From: CAYPZL01 sp964415045
Lineage (GTDB): Bacteria; Planctomycetota; Phycisphaerae; Sedimentisphaerales; Anaerobacaceae
NCBI GenBank assembly: GCA_964415045.1
Contig: CAYPZL010000006.1
Coordinates: forward strand, 5,486 to 69,485
Length of the DNA: 64,000 bases
Direction: 5' to 3'
The notes under the pieces were generated by a model. The model ran no database searches, was not told the origin of the DNA, and saw only the letters and a list, made by a program, of their open reading frames with translations. Shown here piece after piece: positions 8,021 to 17,272 of the stretch. Position numbers and translations under genes: made by a program. How positions within the stretch are numbered: the first letter of the stretch is position 1; each line of letters starts with the position of its first letter.

Positions 8021-9010
8021 CTAAAGTTCTCTATATACGACGATATCGACGTTTTGTGCCCGCGCGTTTCTTCGCACGGTGGCCTCGATACGCGTGCTTC
8101 TGTCGCCGCTGTCGCCCCGGGATACCACGCGAAACCAGCGTTCCTTCGGTTCTACGGTGATGGTGTCCTTGATGCTCTGGTAGATGTTATCGGTCATTCC
8201 GGGCACGTCTTTAAGGTCCGCGATGCTCTGAAACGGCCTTCGGGTGCGCCGGCTCACGATCATCTCGACCAGGGCCGGGGCCATGTCTTCCGAGAGGCAC
8301 CGGAGAACGAGTGCGGGAGCGGCGTTGATATTGGTCTTGTCGTCGCCCATGGTCGTCAGTGCTTCCCGAAGGCGATTCAATATTTCGGGTGTCATCCCCT
8401 TGACCCATCGCAGCTCATCGATGATGTCCGCGGGCTTGTTTCTGCAATGGTACGGCGGGTCGCACGTCTGATAATGGGTATCCTCGGCGCCGAGGTTGTC
8501 ATGCTCGACGAAAGGCAGAGAGGTTACCTCGTCGTCGGCATCGATCCAGTCGATCATAGCCGGGACGATGCCGTAACCGATCCGCTCGGCGGGTTCCGCG
8601 CGGCGGTTCAACAGGTCGATGAGCCGCAGCAGTTGGTCGATGCGGGTCCGGTTGAGACGCCCGTCCTTGTCCTTGAGGGAATTGACGTTCAGCAGGCCGT
8701 TCTCTTCGGCGATCGTTATCGAGCACGAGCCGTCGGCGACGGCGAACGCGCTGTCCTTTGTCGTGAGTGTCGAAAAGCGGGGATCGGTGTAGAGGTCGTT
8801 GGCTTCGGCAATCGCCGCGATGGCGATATGCAGGCCGGCGCGGGCGCAGCTCCTGGCCTGCTCGGTCCGGTAGAAGCTGTCGGCCGCCTCGAGTTTCCTG
8901 CGCGCGGAGAGGCTGAAGCCGAACAGCAGCGTCGACAAGAGCAGAACGGTGCCGAGAACGACGATGAGGACGAAGCCGTCCCGCCTGCTTGTTGAGCCGT
9001 TCTGTCTCAT
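8021..9010 (-). CDS. gspK: Type II secretion minor pseudopilin GspK
   Basis: 329 aa. The N-terminus has a short basic leader, then GFVLIVVLGTVLLLSTLLFG, a pseudopilin hydrophobic helix whose leader would be removed after the Gly by the prepilin peptidase. The rest is a large globular domain with ENGLLNVNSL, NINAAPALVLRCL and helix-hairpin-helix-like segments (KGMTPEILNRLREAL, LKDVPGMTDNIYQSI). These are hallmarks of GspK, the tip pseudopilin that caps the fibre with GspI and GspJ. The start overlaps the gspJ stop by 4 bp (ATGA), which indicates translational coupling. Length fits the family (about 310-330 aa). Confidence 0.9.
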   Translation of the reverse strand: MRQNGSTSRRDGFVLIVVLGTVLLLSTLLFGFSLSARRKLEAADSFYRTEQARSCARAGLHIAIAAIAEANDLYTDPRFSTLTTKDSAFAVADGSCSITIAEENGLLNVNSLKDKDGRLNRTRIDQLLRLIDLLNRRAEPAERIGYGIVPAMIDWIDADDEVTSLPFVEHDNLGAEDTHYQTCDPPYHCRNKPADIIDELRWVKGMTPEILNRLREALTTMGDDKTNINAAPALVLRCLSEDMAPALVEMIVSRRTRRPFQSIADLKDVPGMTDNIYQSIKDTITVEPKERWFRVVSRGDSGDRSTRIEATVRRNARAQNVDIVVYREL

Positions 9011-9768
9011 AACCGCCTGCCCTGCCTGATGGTTGTCGGTTTCTCGTTTTCATCGTGAAGGCGAGACATGACGCCGATGGTAGCGCCGTAGTGGTGCTCG
9101 CGTTCGTTTTCGTCCACGACGGTGAGCTCGAGCTTCACGGCATGCGGCAGTCCGTCGTTTTTCTCGTAGTCCCATTCGTCCTGCCAGTCCCGGCCGTCAT
9201 GAAACCGAAGACCGACCGTGGTAACGTTGCTCAACACGGGCTGGACAGGTCCCGCGTCCTCGGAACGGCGGAACAGATTCACACGTTCCTGCGTGCGGAT
9301 CGACAGGGTAGCGGTGGCTCTGTCGTACAGATACGTGACACGGGACAGTCCGCGCGACGCGTCCGGTCCCGCTGCCGGTCCACCGGTGGTGACGAACGAG
9401 AGAATCTCCCCCCGTCGGCCGCGCGGGTTTCCCCAGAACCACGGGGAGGGCTCGCGAATGCGGGTTTCCGTGGCGCCGCTGCGAGGGGCCGAAGCGGTCG
9501 CTGCGATGGGGGCCGTCCCCTCCGGCGACACCGGCGTCTCGTCGTTGGGATCGGTCGGCGGGGCGTACGCACAGCGAACCTGGCGACCCAGCAGACGCAG
9601 CACGAGGTACGCGCGCTCGGAACATGCCATGCGCCCCTGGTGCGCGTCCATGGATCGTGTGGTTGCCACGTAGCTGCCGTACACCATCGTGACGATGCCC
9701 ATGATGATCGCCAATGCCACGAGCATCTCGATCAAGGTGAAACCTGCGTTGGTTTTTCTGTCACTCAT
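9007..9768 (-). CDS. gspJ: Type II secretion minor pseudopilin GspJ
   Basis: 253 aa. The prepilin motif is NAG|FTLIEMLVALAIIMGIV, with cleavage expected after the Gly and the usual Glu at +5. The body is rich in beta strands and ends with a conserved-looking strand pair (VGLRFHDGRDWQDEWD, then LPHAVKLELTVVDENE) typical of GspJ. A Pro/Ala/Thr-rich insert lies in the middle (residues about 75-110). It overlaps gspI by 8 bp and gspK by 4 bp. It is expected at the tip of the pseudopilus. Confidence 0.88.
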   Translation of the reverse strand: MSDRKTNAGFTLIEMLVALAIIMGIVTMVYGSYVATTRSMDAHQGRMACSERAYLVLRLLGRQVRCAYAPPTDPNDETPVSPEGTAPIAATASAPRSGATETRIREPSPWFWGNPRGRRGEILSFVTTGGPAAGPDASRGLSRVTYLYDRATATLSIRTQERVNLFRRSEDAGPVQPVLSNVTTVGLRFHDGRDWQDEWDYEKNDGLPHAVKLELTVVDENEREHHYGATIGVMSRLHDENEKPTTIRQGRRL

Positions 9769-10165
9769 GGATGGTGGTATCCGCCACGTAGGTTGCGATC
9801 TGCACGCTCTTGTGCTCCGTGCCTTGCTGCCAGGTGACGCTGACGCGGAGCTGCCGCAGCGCGTCGCGTCCGAGATTTTGCAGTTGGGGCACGTCCACGC
9901 TTTTCAGTTCCGTTTTCCAGGCATAATGAGCCCCATTGACGTCGGCCGTACCCGACTGGGCCTCTATCTCCTGCCATCCGGCACACAGGGCTTCGGTCAT
10001 TTTGGCGCGGGCCAGCAGCACGGCCTGGGCCATGGTCTGCGCCGTGTCGGCCGTCTTGACGCTGAGCAGGTGCATCTGGAGCAATCCCACCAGCGCGATG
10101 GAGACCACCGCCAGCGCTGCAATCACTTCCACGAATGTAAATGCCTTGCGTCTTCCGGTTTTCAT
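9761..10165 (-). CDS. gspI: Type II secretion minor pseudopilin GspI
   Basis: 134 aa from the ATG at 10165 (MKTGRRKA|FTFVEVIAALAVVSIAL). This start gives a short basic prepilin leader, as expected for GspI; the frame is open 12 codons further upstream to 10201. The residue before the cleavage point is Ala where Gly is usual. The C-terminal part has LRQLRVSVTWQQGTEHKSV, resembling the W-x-x-G strand of GspI. It lies between gspG and gspJ; no gspH is present between them, as in many minimal systems. Confidence 0.85.
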   Translation of the reverse strand: MKTGRRKAFTFVEVIAALAVVSIALVGLLQMHLLSVKTADTAQTMAQAVLLARAKMTEALCAGWQEIEAQSGTADVNGAHYAWKTELKSVDVPQLQNLGRDALRQLRVSVTWQQGTEHKSVQIATYVADTTIHE

Positions 10166-10227
10166 CGAAATCAGTCGGGCCTCATCTGTCTGTCGCCGCA
10201 TACCGGACGTTTGTTTGCGCTTGTTCT

Positions 10228-10671
10228 TCAGCTTTCCAGGTTCCAGCTCTCGACGTCGGCGTCATCGGCAGCGCCGCCGTCCTCGCCGTCCTTTCCGTAC
10301 GATTCGAGGTCGTAGTCCTTGCTGTGAATTCCGGGGCTGATATAGACGTACCGGTTGCCCCAGGGGTCCACCGGGTCGCGTTCGAGATAGCCGCCGCTAT
10401 GATAGCCCTCGATCCCCGGGTTGGTGACAAGAGCCTCCAGTCCTTCCGAGGTTGTCGGGAAGCGCCCGGTGTCCGTCTTGAACAGGGCCAGCGCCGACTG
10501 GATGTTGCGGATGTCCACTTTGGCCTTCATGCGACGCGCCTGTTCGGGCCGGTCGAGGATCTTCGGCATGATGATCGTCGCCAGCAGTCCCAGGATGACC
10601 ACGACGATCATCAGCTCGATCAGGGTAAAGCCGCCGGGCTTGCCCGTGTTGTCCATGCGCCGAAACTTCAT
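10228..10671 (-). CDS. gspG: Type II secretion major pseudopilin GspG
   Basis: 147 aa. The leader MKFRRMDNTGKPGG precedes FTLIELMIVVVILGLLATII, an almost perfect GspG prepilin helix with Glu at +5. The body contains IQSALALFKTDTGRFPTTSE and GLEALVTNPG, then DPWGNRYVYISPG, the signatures of the major pseudopilin. The C-terminal Asp-rich loop (GEDGGAADDADVES) matches the calcium site known in GspG. It forms the shaft of the pseudopilus that pushes substrates through GspD. A start at the second ATG (MDNTG...) is also possible. Confidence 0.93.
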   Translation of the reverse strand: MKFRRMDNTGKPGGFTLIELMIVVVILGLLATIIMPKILDRPEQARRMKAKVDIRNIQSALALFKTDTGRFPTTSEGLEALVTNPGIEGYHSGGYLERDPVDPWGNRYVYISPGIHSKDYDLESYGKDGEDGGAADDADVESWNLES

Positions 10672-10696
10672 GATGCTCCATTTTGCAAAAGTTCAG

Positions 10697-11881
10697 TTAC
10701 AAAGCCTGATTGATCTCGAATATGGGCAACAGAATCGCCAGTACGATGAAGCCGACAACGGCGCCCATCAGCAGCAGGATCATCGGTTCCAGCAGCGACA
10801 TCAGCGATTTCACGGTCGTCTCGACCTCCGCGTCGTACATCTCGGCGATGTCCGTCAAGCCCTGCTCCACGTTGCCGGTCATTTGCCCCGTTGCGATCAG
10901 ATGGAAGACGACCGGCGGGAACATGTTGGTGGATTTCACCGCGTTGGCGATCGTCTCGCCCTTGCGAACGAGGTCCCGGACCGTTTCCAGGGCCGCCGCC
11001 ACCATGTGATTCTGGACGACGCGCTGGGTGATCTCGATGGCGGCGATGACCGGGATGCCGCTTTTCAACAGAACTCCCAGCGTGCGGGTCAGCCGCGCCA
11101 CTTCCAGCCGGAACAGCAGCGAGCCGAACAACGGCAGTCGCAGCTTGATGCGATCGGCCCATGATTTGCCTTCACGGGTCTGGCTGAACACGTATACGCC
11201 GCCGACCGCCACGAACAGCACTGCCAGCAGGAGAACGACGTTCGCCTGCGTGAAGCCGCTGACGGCGATCAACGCTTTCGTCGGCCAGGGCAGCTCACGC
11301 TGCATTTCGATGAACAGTTCGGTAATGCTGGGAACGACGAACGACAGGAGAAACAGGACCACGCCGGCCGCCACCACCGTCATCATGGCAGGGTAGGCCA
11401 GGGCCGATTTGACCTTGGCCTGGAGCTGGGCGCGTTTCTCCAGAATGTCCGCCAGCCGGGACAGCACCTCTTCCAGCGTCCCGCTGCTCTCGCCGGCGGA
11501 AACCATCCCGACGAAAAGGGGCGAAGAGAAGCCCGGATACCGGCCCATCGCCTTGGCCAGACTGCTGCCCTCGTTCACCTCGTCGCGCACGCGCTGAATG
11601 ATGTGGGCGAGTTGGCTGGCGTGATTTCCCAGAAGCGGGTGCCGGGTGCTCTGCGTGGCCTGCAACTGTTCGGCCAGGGCCGACAGGGCGGGCACCAGCG
11701 GCATGCCCGCGCGCAGCAGGGCCGACAGTTGCCGGACGATGCGGCAGAGGTCTTTCGTGTTCACTCTGCGGGGGATATCGACCTCGTGCTTTCCGGCCGC
11801 GGCGCGCGTTTTCGCCGGACCGCGCTGCAACGCGGGGCCCGTTGTCCAGTCCGTCACGGAATGCGGCTCACCGGCAGGCAT
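10697..11881 (-). CDS. gspF: Type II secretion inner-membrane platform protein GspF
   Basis: 394 aa. Two homologous T2SSF domains are visible. The first begins at FRQL-like RIVRQLSALLRAGMPLVPAL, the second at RLTRTLGVLLKSGIPVIAAI. Three membrane helices are seen (around MMTVVAAGVVLFLLSFVV, VVLLLAVLFVAVGGVYVF, and the final ILLLMGAVVGFIVLAILLP). GspF is the polytopic core that couples GspE to the pseudopilus. The start overlaps the end of gspE by 14 bp. The N-terminal 40 residues are low in conservation, and a later start at MPLV-type positions is unlikely because domain 1 needs the preceding segment. Confidence 0.93.
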   Translation of the reverse strand: MPAGEPHSVTDWTTGPALQRGPAKTRAAAGKHEVDIPRRVNTKDLCRIVRQLSALLRAGMPLVPALSALAEQLQATQSTRHPLLGNHASQLAHIIQRVRDEVNEGSSLAKAMGRYPGFSSPLFVGMVSAGESSGTLEEVLSRLADILEKRAQLQAKVKSALAYPAMMTVVAAGVVLFLLSFVVPSITELFIEMQRELPWPTKALIAVSGFTQANVVLLLAVLFVAVGGVYVFSQTREGKSWADRIKLRLPLFGSLLFRLEVARLTRTLGVLLKSGIPVIAAIEITQRVVQNHMVAAALETVRDLVRKGETIANAVKSTNMFPPVVFHLIATGQMTGNVEQGLTDIAEMYDAEVETTVKSLMSLLEPMILLLMGAVVGFIVLAILLPIFEINQAL

Positions 11882-13475
11882 CGGAGACCCCCTCGTCGTC
11901 CGGACGCAGACTGCCCTGCGTGACGCGATAGACTTCTTCCAGCGTGGTGATTCCCGCCAGGGCCTTCTGCATGCCGTCCTCCCTCAGACATTTCATGCCT
12001 TTTCGCACGGCCGTCTGTTTGATTACGTGTGATCCGCGCTGCTGCGTGATGAGATTCTTGATCTCATCGTCGACGAGCATGAGCTCGAAGATTCCTTTGC
12101 GGCCCCGGTAGCCGGTCTGGAGGCACTGGTCGCAGCCACGCCCTTTGTGAAACTGCGGGTATTCGACCCCCATCCGCCTCAGCTCGCTCGAGAGCGCGGG
12201 ATCGTGCCGATAATCGTGAGGCTCTTTGCAGCCGGGGCAGATGACCCGCAACAGTCGCTGGGCCATCACGCCGACCACCGTGGACGAAATGAGGTAGGGC
12301 TCGATCCCCATGTCGATGAGCCGGGTGACCGCCGAGGGGGCGTCGTTGGTATGGAGCGTGCTGAGAACCAGATGTCCCGTCAGCGCCGCCTGGATGGCAA
12401 TTTCGGCGGTTTCGCGATCCCGAATCTCCCCGATCATGATGATGTCGGGGTCCTGGCGGAGGATGTGCCGCAGGCAGTTGGCGAAGGTCAGTTTGATCTT
12501 CGGCCGGACCTGCATCTGGCCGATGCCCGACAACTGGTACTCGATGGGATCTTCGACGGTGAGGATATTACGCTCTTCGCAGTTGAGCTCGTTCAGCGCC
12601 GCGTAAAGGGTGGTCGTTTTGCCGCTGCCGGTGGGGCCGGTAATCAGGATGATTCCGTGCGAGAGTGTGATCAGCTCCCGGAAGATGTTCAGTGCCTGGA
12701 CGCCGAAACCGATGTCCTCCAGTGCCAGTTCTCCGCGGCCCTTGTCGAGCAGTCGCAGCACCACCCTCTCGCCACCGGCGGTCGGAATCACCGAGACGCG
12801 AATGTCGACCAGCTCCTCGCCGATCCGGACCCGACTCTGGCCGTCCTGCGGCAGGCGATGCTCGGCGATGTTCAAGTTGGCCATGATCTTCAACCGCGAC
12901 GAAAGGGAGCTGACCTGGCGTTTGGGCAGCGTCAGCGTGTTGTGCAGAACGCCGTCGATACGAAAGCGGATCTTCACTTCGTTTTCATAGGGTTCAATGT
13001 GGATGTCGCTGGCCCGGCTGTGCACGGCCTGAAAGAGGATCTTGTTCACCAGTTTGATCGCCGGCGCCTTGCTGGCGATACTGAGCAGGTCCTCGGCGTG
13101 CGTCTGCACGGTGCTGACGCCGTTGTCCGTGCTCTGGGCCACTCCGCTCGGCGGATCGGGGCTGTAGTAGTTCTCTTCTTCTCCGGTCGCCTGGTAATAG
13201 CAACGGCTGATGGCGTTTTCGATCTCCGCCGGCGCGCACGTCACACGAGGACAGGGCCGGCCCAGGATCCCTACGATCGCGTCGTACGCCTCCGTGTTGA
13301 GCGGGTCGGCCAACGCGATGGCGATCTCCCCGTCCTCCAGGATGATGGGGATGGCGCACTGCTTCTTGAGAAACTCCAGCGGCAGTTTTCGCACCACGTC
13401 CGGGTTCAACTGCTCGGCGGAGATTCTCTGCAGTTGCCGCTGCTTGGCCTGGTTGGTCATGTCTGGATTCACCAA
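11868..13475 (-). CDS. gspE: Type II secretion ATPase GspE
   Basis: 535 aa counted from a TTG at 13475 with AGGAAACC just upstream; a GTG at the next codon or the ATG at 13460 could also be the start. The N-terminal GspE domain has RKLPLEFLKKQCAIPI. The ATPase core has the Walker A ITGPTGSGKTTTLYAAL (about residues 276-292), an Asp box (VEDPIEYQLSGIGQMQV), Walker B (DPDIIMIGEIRDRETAEI) and the His box (LTGHLVLSTLHTNDA). A tetracysteine zinc site follows (CPGC about residue 412, CDQC about residue 448), typical of T2SS rather than some pilus ATPases. It powers pseudopilus assembly on the cytoplasmic side of the inner membrane. Confidence 0.94.
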   Translation of the reverse strand: MVNPDMTNQAKQRQLQRISAEQLNPDVVRKLPLEFLKKQCAIPIILEDGEIAIALADPLNTEAYDAIVGILGRPCPRVTCAPAEIENAISRCYYQATGEEENYYSPDPPSGVAQSTDNGVSTVQTHAEDLLSIASKAPAIKLVNKILFQAVHSRASDIHIEPYENEVKIRFRIDGVLHNTLTLPKRQVSSLSSRLKIMANLNIAEHRLPQDGQSRVRIGEELVDIRVSVIPTAGGERVVLRLLDKGRGELALEDIGFGVQALNIFRELITLSHGIILITGPTGSGKTTTLYAALNELNCEERNILTVEDPIEYQLSGIGQMQVRPKIKLTFANCLRHILRQDPDIIMIGEIRDRETAEIAIQAALTGHLVLSTLHTNDAPSAVTRLIDMGIEPYLISSTVVGVMAQRLLRVICPGCKEPHDYRHDPALSSELRRMGVEYPQFHKGRGCDQCLQTGYRGRKGIFELMLVDDEIKNLITQQRGSHVIKQTAVRKGMKCLREDGMQKALAGITTLEEVYRVTQGSLRPDDEGVSDACR

Positions 13476-13587
13476 GGTTTCCTCGCGAATTCAGAAGACA
13501 AAAACGACCCGCTTCGCCGCTCGGCAGCGGCTTCGCGATGGGGTGAGGCCGCGGGCTTTGCCGTTTTGCCTTGTGATTCTTCGTTTC

Positions 13588-15867
13588 TCAGCGGTTCTGC
13601 TCCAGAGCGGGAGCCATCTGCTGTCTTTTCTTCTCGGTCATTTCCAATAGCTGCTCCTGGCTCGCCATGACATGCGGCGTTATGAAGATGAGCAGGTTCG
13701 TTTTCTGGGACAAGTCTCGCTGGGATCGGAAGAGCGGTCCCACCAGCGGCATATCACCGACCAGGGGGACCTTCGTTTGCACTTTCGTCGTGTCATCACG
13801 AATGAGGCCGCCAATGACAATCGTGGCCCCGCTGTTCATGGTGACGACCGTCTGGGCGGTTCGTTTGGCCGTCGTCGGCGTCTCGGGCGATGGGGCCGAG
13901 ACGTCCTCCAGCAGCTTGGTAAACTCCGTGTCCAGATTCAGCCGAATCAAGCCCCCCTGGCTGACGTGCGGAGTGATCTCCAGGGTGATGCCGACGTCCT
14001 TGTATTCGTAGCTCTGAATGACCGTCGGCGTGATGAAGTCCGTGGTCTCGGTGATTCTCGACTGGACGACGAAGGCGCGATTCTCACCCACGACGATTTT
14101 GGCCCGACGATGATTCGAAGTCACGATCAGAGGCGTCGAGAGGATGTTGACCGAAGACTCTCTTTCCAGGGCCTTGAGGATGGCGGCAATCTGGACGCCG
14201 TCGCCGCTTCCTTTCCACGCTCCCACCGCCAGTCCTTCGTAGTCTCCGCTGACGAAATCCACCCGGGGTCCGAGATTGGTCAGTCCAAAGCCCCGTACGC
14301 TGTTGGCCACCGCCTCGTCCAGCGTGGCCCAATCCACGCCGATTTCCCGGAGCCCCTCTTCCGTTACCTCGAGGATCATCATCTCGACGAGCACCTGTTC
14401 TCGTATGATGTCGAGCTTTTCCACGATCTTGGTAAGCACCTCGTAATCCTGGGGCGAGGCGACGACGATCAGGGAATTGGTGCTGCCGTCAGCGGTGATC
14501 TGGACCTGCTGCGTGGCCTCGACGGCGCCGGTCAATCTCATGCTGGCCAGAGCTGCCTCCAGGGAGGGCGCGACCTCGTTGGCATCGGCGTTCTTGAGGT
14601 AGACCACGTGGATGTTGTCCGTGCCGGTCGGCCGTTCGATGTCGAGCTGCTCGGCCAACTGGGCCACCATCTCGGCGTCTTGCGGCGTCGCCACGACGAT
14701 CAGCGAATTGGTTCTCTCGTCGGGCAGGACCGTAGGTCCCTCGCGCTGGGGCGGGGCGGTTCGGGCGCGTCCGGCCGGTACGGCGGTTGTTTTCGTCTTC
14801 TGCAGGATCTGCGTGATGTGCTCGCTGAGCACATGGGCCGAGGCATGGGTTAGAGGAAACAGATGCACCGTTTCTCTGGATCCCTCGACGTCCAGGCGTT
14901 GGACGATCTGGGCGATGTAGTGGATGTTCGCCGAGGTGTCGGTCACCATGATCGAGTTCGTCCGGGCATACGTGGCCAACTGTGCCCCGGTCGAGAGAAT
15001 CGGCTGGATGATCTGCTTGACCTCGGTGGCGTCTGCATACACCAGCGGCATAATCTGCGTCACGATAGCGTCGTTCCGCGGAATGTACGCCGGATCGGCG
15101 CCGATGCGAACGTGCAGGCTGCTCTTGGCGGCGTCCGCCTTGGGGACAACTTTGACGGCGTGTTCGGTCGCAACGGCCGCATAGCCGTGAACGTCCAAGA
15201 TAGTCTGGAGAAACGCGTAGATGTCGCCCAGGCGGATCGGCGTCGGCGACATGACGGTTACCGTGCCCTGGACACTCTCAGCCGGGATGAAGTTGATCCC
15301 GGTGATCTCGCCCACCGTTTTCAGGACGTCCCGAACGTCCACTCCGTCGAAGTTGATGGTGACCATTTCGTCGGCCATGCCGGGCTCCTGGAGCAACGGC
15401 ATATTGACGTCGGAGCCTGTCGCAGATGGAAACGCCGGCGGAGTGGAACCGGCGAATTCCGCGGCCTGCGTCAATACGGTCTGCTCCAATGGCGTCCGCG
15501 GCGGCTGCGCCGGCGGAATCCGAGAGGCTCGTTTCTCTCCCGCATTCGGGGCGGCCGTCGTCACCGTCTCACGGTTCGCCGGTCTTGTAGCGGCCACCGA
15601 GGTTCTTTCCTGCCGCCCTTGTTCCGGCGTTACTTGCGCCGGGCCGGATGGAACCGCCGGCGCGCCGGCTTCTGCTTGTTTCGTACGCCTGAACCGCGAA
15701 CTTAACTGAACGGGAGAGACTTCCTGGCTGCTGACCGGCTTGACTTGGCCGCCGCAGCCGCCGCTGTTCATCAGCGCCAGGCACAGCATCAGGCTCAATA
15801 ATCCCGTCAGCCGTTGGAGCCGGCCCCTTGCCCGCGGGGTCCCGAAAGAAAGCCGTTTCGTTTTCAA
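13588..15867 (-). CDS. gspD: Type II secretion outer-membrane secretin GspD
   Basis: 759 aa. The signal peptide ends LMNSGGC (Cys38), a weak lipobox, so lipid attachment is possible but not certain. After a Pro/Ala/Thr-rich linker, the N0 domain starts VTINFDGVDVRDVLKTVGEI. N1-N3 repeats follow (three copies of a ...RTNSIMVTDT / ERTNSLIVVATPQDAE / GSTNSLIVVASPQDYE phrase). The secretin barrel has EMMILEVTEEGLREIGVDWA, the VPLVGDMPLVGPLFRS gate segment and TNLLIFITPHVM at the end. It forms the channel through which folded substrates leave. It is the second gene of the operon, 16 bp after gspC and 112 bp before gspE. Confidence 0.94.
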   Translation of the reverse strand: MKTKRLSFGTPRARGRLQRLTGLLSLMLCLALMNSGGCGGQVKPVSSQEVSPVQLSSRFRRTKQAEAGAPAVPSGPAQVTPEQGRQERTSVAATRPANRETVTTAAPNAGEKRASRIPPAQPPRTPLEQTVLTQAAEFAGSTPPAFPSATGSDVNMPLLQEPGMADEMVTINFDGVDVRDVLKTVGEITGINFIPAESVQGTVTVMSPTPIRLGDIYAFLQTILDVHGYAAVATEHAVKVVPKADAAKSSLHVRIGADPAYIPRNDAIVTQIMPLVYADATEVKQIIQPILSTGAQLATYARTNSIMVTDTSANIHYIAQIVQRLDVEGSRETVHLFPLTHASAHVLSEHITQILQKTKTTAVPAGRARTAPPQREGPTVLPDERTNSLIVVATPQDAEMVAQLAEQLDIERPTGTDNIHVVYLKNADANEVAPSLEAALASMRLTGAVEATQQVQITADGSTNSLIVVASPQDYEVLTKIVEKLDIIREQVLVEMMILEVTEEGLREIGVDWATLDEAVANSVRGFGLTNLGPRVDFVSGDYEGLAVGAWKGSGDGVQIAAILKALERESSVNILSTPLIVTSNHRRAKIVVGENRAFVVQSRITETTDFITPTVIQSYEYKDVGITLEITPHVSQGGLIRLNLDTEFTKLLEDVSAPSPETPTTAKRTAQTVVTMNSGATIVIGGLIRDDTTKVQTKVPLVGDMPLVGPLFRSQRDLSQKTNLLIFITPHVMASQEQLLEMTEKKRQQMAPALEQNR

Positions 15868-15883
15868 GGTCTTCTCCGATTTC

Positions 15884-16774
15884 CTATAGATCGAACGCCA
15901 GTTCTTTGACCTGGTCCTTGCGCAACAACTCGATGCGTATTTGCGGCTGCGTTCTGGCCTTCTGAAGCACCTGGAACGCCTTCTGTTTGCTGGTGAGGTT
16001 TTGCCCGTTGACGGTCCGAACCACGTCGCCGTTGCGCAGGCCGAACATTCCGGCCAGTGGGGTATTCTCCAGACCTGTGATTTTCAGTCCCTGGGTCTGA
16101 CCGTTCTCTATGTGGGGTACGATGGTTGCCTTGCGGAAGATGTCTTCCACATATCCCAATTTTGCTGAAGCCGGACGCGCGGTTCCCTCACCAGACGGAT
16201 CGCGACGCGTTCTTGCAGTGTCTTGTGCGTGGTTCGGCTTGCTGCTGCCGCTCTGTGTCGCCGTCGTGTCGGCATGGCGGCTCAGGACCTTTTCCCGGCC
16301 CTTATGACGCAGAACAACCACATCGGACCGAATGGACTCAACGGTCGCCGAGGCCACCACGTCTCCGATCTTGTAAGGACGCGTCGTGTTGGTTGCGGTG
16401 TCCAGGATTACGGCCCGCGACGTGATGGGTCCGCCTGCAATAGTGCCGACCAGCCTCAGGCCCAACTCTTGCTCCGCTGAGGCCGCCGCGACGGGCGAAA
16501 TCTCCGGGCCCGGGCTCGTACGGGGGGCAGGAGCGGTGTCTGGGCCCATGAATAAGTTGTTTTCGAGGATTCTCGAAACGTTGGCGGGGGGCCGAGGCTC
16601 AGAAGAGGTTCCCTGGATCTGCGGACCCTGTTCATCGCCTGCAGCAGCGTGCGGCTTGAGTGCTCTGCGGAGATGCAGCGGTTTTGTCGCCGCCTCGACG
16701 GTGACATACACCAATATGCCCGCCAGCAGGGCCTTGATCGCCCAACACAGTGTTGAAGCCTGTTTCTCGTTCAT
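15884..16774 (-). CDS. gspC: Type II secretion protein GspC with PDZ domain
   Basis: 296 aa. One membrane helix lies near the N-terminus (ALLAGILVYVTVEA, about residues 14-27). The homology-region domain runs from about residue 95 to 170 (LGLRLVGTIAGGPITSRAVI, then YKIGDVVASATVESIRSD). The C-terminal PDZ domain contains GQTQGLKITGLENTPLAGMF and LRNGDVVRTVNGQNLTS. This is the normal GspC plan: it joins the inner-membrane platform to GspD and helps select substrates. It is the first gene of the T2SS operon; the leader upstream is about 175 nt from a probable TATAAT. Confidence 0.9.
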   Translation of the reverse strand: MNEKQASTLCWAIKALLAGILVYVTVEAATKPLHLRRALKPHAAAGDEQGPQIQGTSSEPRPPANVSRILENNLFMGPDTAPAPRTSPGPEISPVAAASAEQELGLRLVGTIAGGPITSRAVILDTATNTTRPYKIGDVVASATVESIRSDVVVLRHKGREKVLSRHADTTATQSGSSKPNHAQDTARTRRDPSGEGTARPASAKLGYVEDIFRKATIVPHIENGQTQGLKITGLENTPLAGMFGLRNGDVVRTVNGQNLTSKQKAFQVLQKARTQPQIRIELLRKDQVKELAFDL

Positions 16775-16957
16775 GGCACTTCTCGTCCAAACACACGTTT
16801 TCCCTGCGAAATGTATCGTCTCGTAGCGGCTTTCACTTAATTTAGAAGGTGTCGTTGTGGAGATGCCTTGGTTCGTGATGAGTAGGTTAGAAACAGCGCG
16901 CTATAAAACCATACAATACCCCCAAACACAGAAGACCGATAATCGTTCTTCTGGCAC

Positions 16958-16996
16958 ATTATAGGACAGTAAAACGCATCGCCGTGCTTGTGTCAA
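16958..16996 (-). promoter_or_regulatory. Probable promoter of the T2SS operon
   Basis: On the minus strand, positions 16963-16958 read TATAAT, a perfect -10. A TTGACA lies at 16996-16991, but the 27-bp gap is too long for a normal -35, so a weak -35 nearer the -10, an activator, or a different spacing is needed. Transcription would start near 16950 and give a leader of about 175 nt before gspC. Confidence 0.4.
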
Positions 16997-17189
16997 GGAC
17001 TATACGTCGGATCAGCGGAAATCAGCATCTGCCGCCCAAATGCTCGGCTATTTCCGTGAGTTTCACCAGTCGGGCTCGAAACGCGGCCGGGATTGCATTC
17101 GTGGAGTACTGAATTTAGTGGTGCAGCGAAGACCGCCTATGCGGGCGGTTCCGAAGATATTTTTTCTGGCATTAGGATGGGCCGGCCGT

Positions 17190-17221
17190 GCGTTATAAAC
17201 CTTTTTTAAAAGGCTTAACGC
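17190..17221. repeat. 32-bp two-part inverted repeat
   Basis: Outer arms GCGTTA/TAACGC enclose inner arms CCTTTT/AAAAGG around a 2-base loop, with a slight mismatch between the two parts. It sits between the two divergent promoters of the region. It could be a hairpin terminator for a short transcript or a binding site for a dimeric regulator. Confidence 0.45.
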
Positions 17222-17272
17222 ATGATCTGAGGCGTGGTGGCGCTCGCTGGCCGAAATATGGGTATTTTGGGC

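Noticed and set aside
6380..8995. 871-codon plus-strand frame antisense to gspK, gspL and gspM
   Set aside because: The minus strand holds three well-recognised T2SS genes; the plus frame is a GC-bias shadow.
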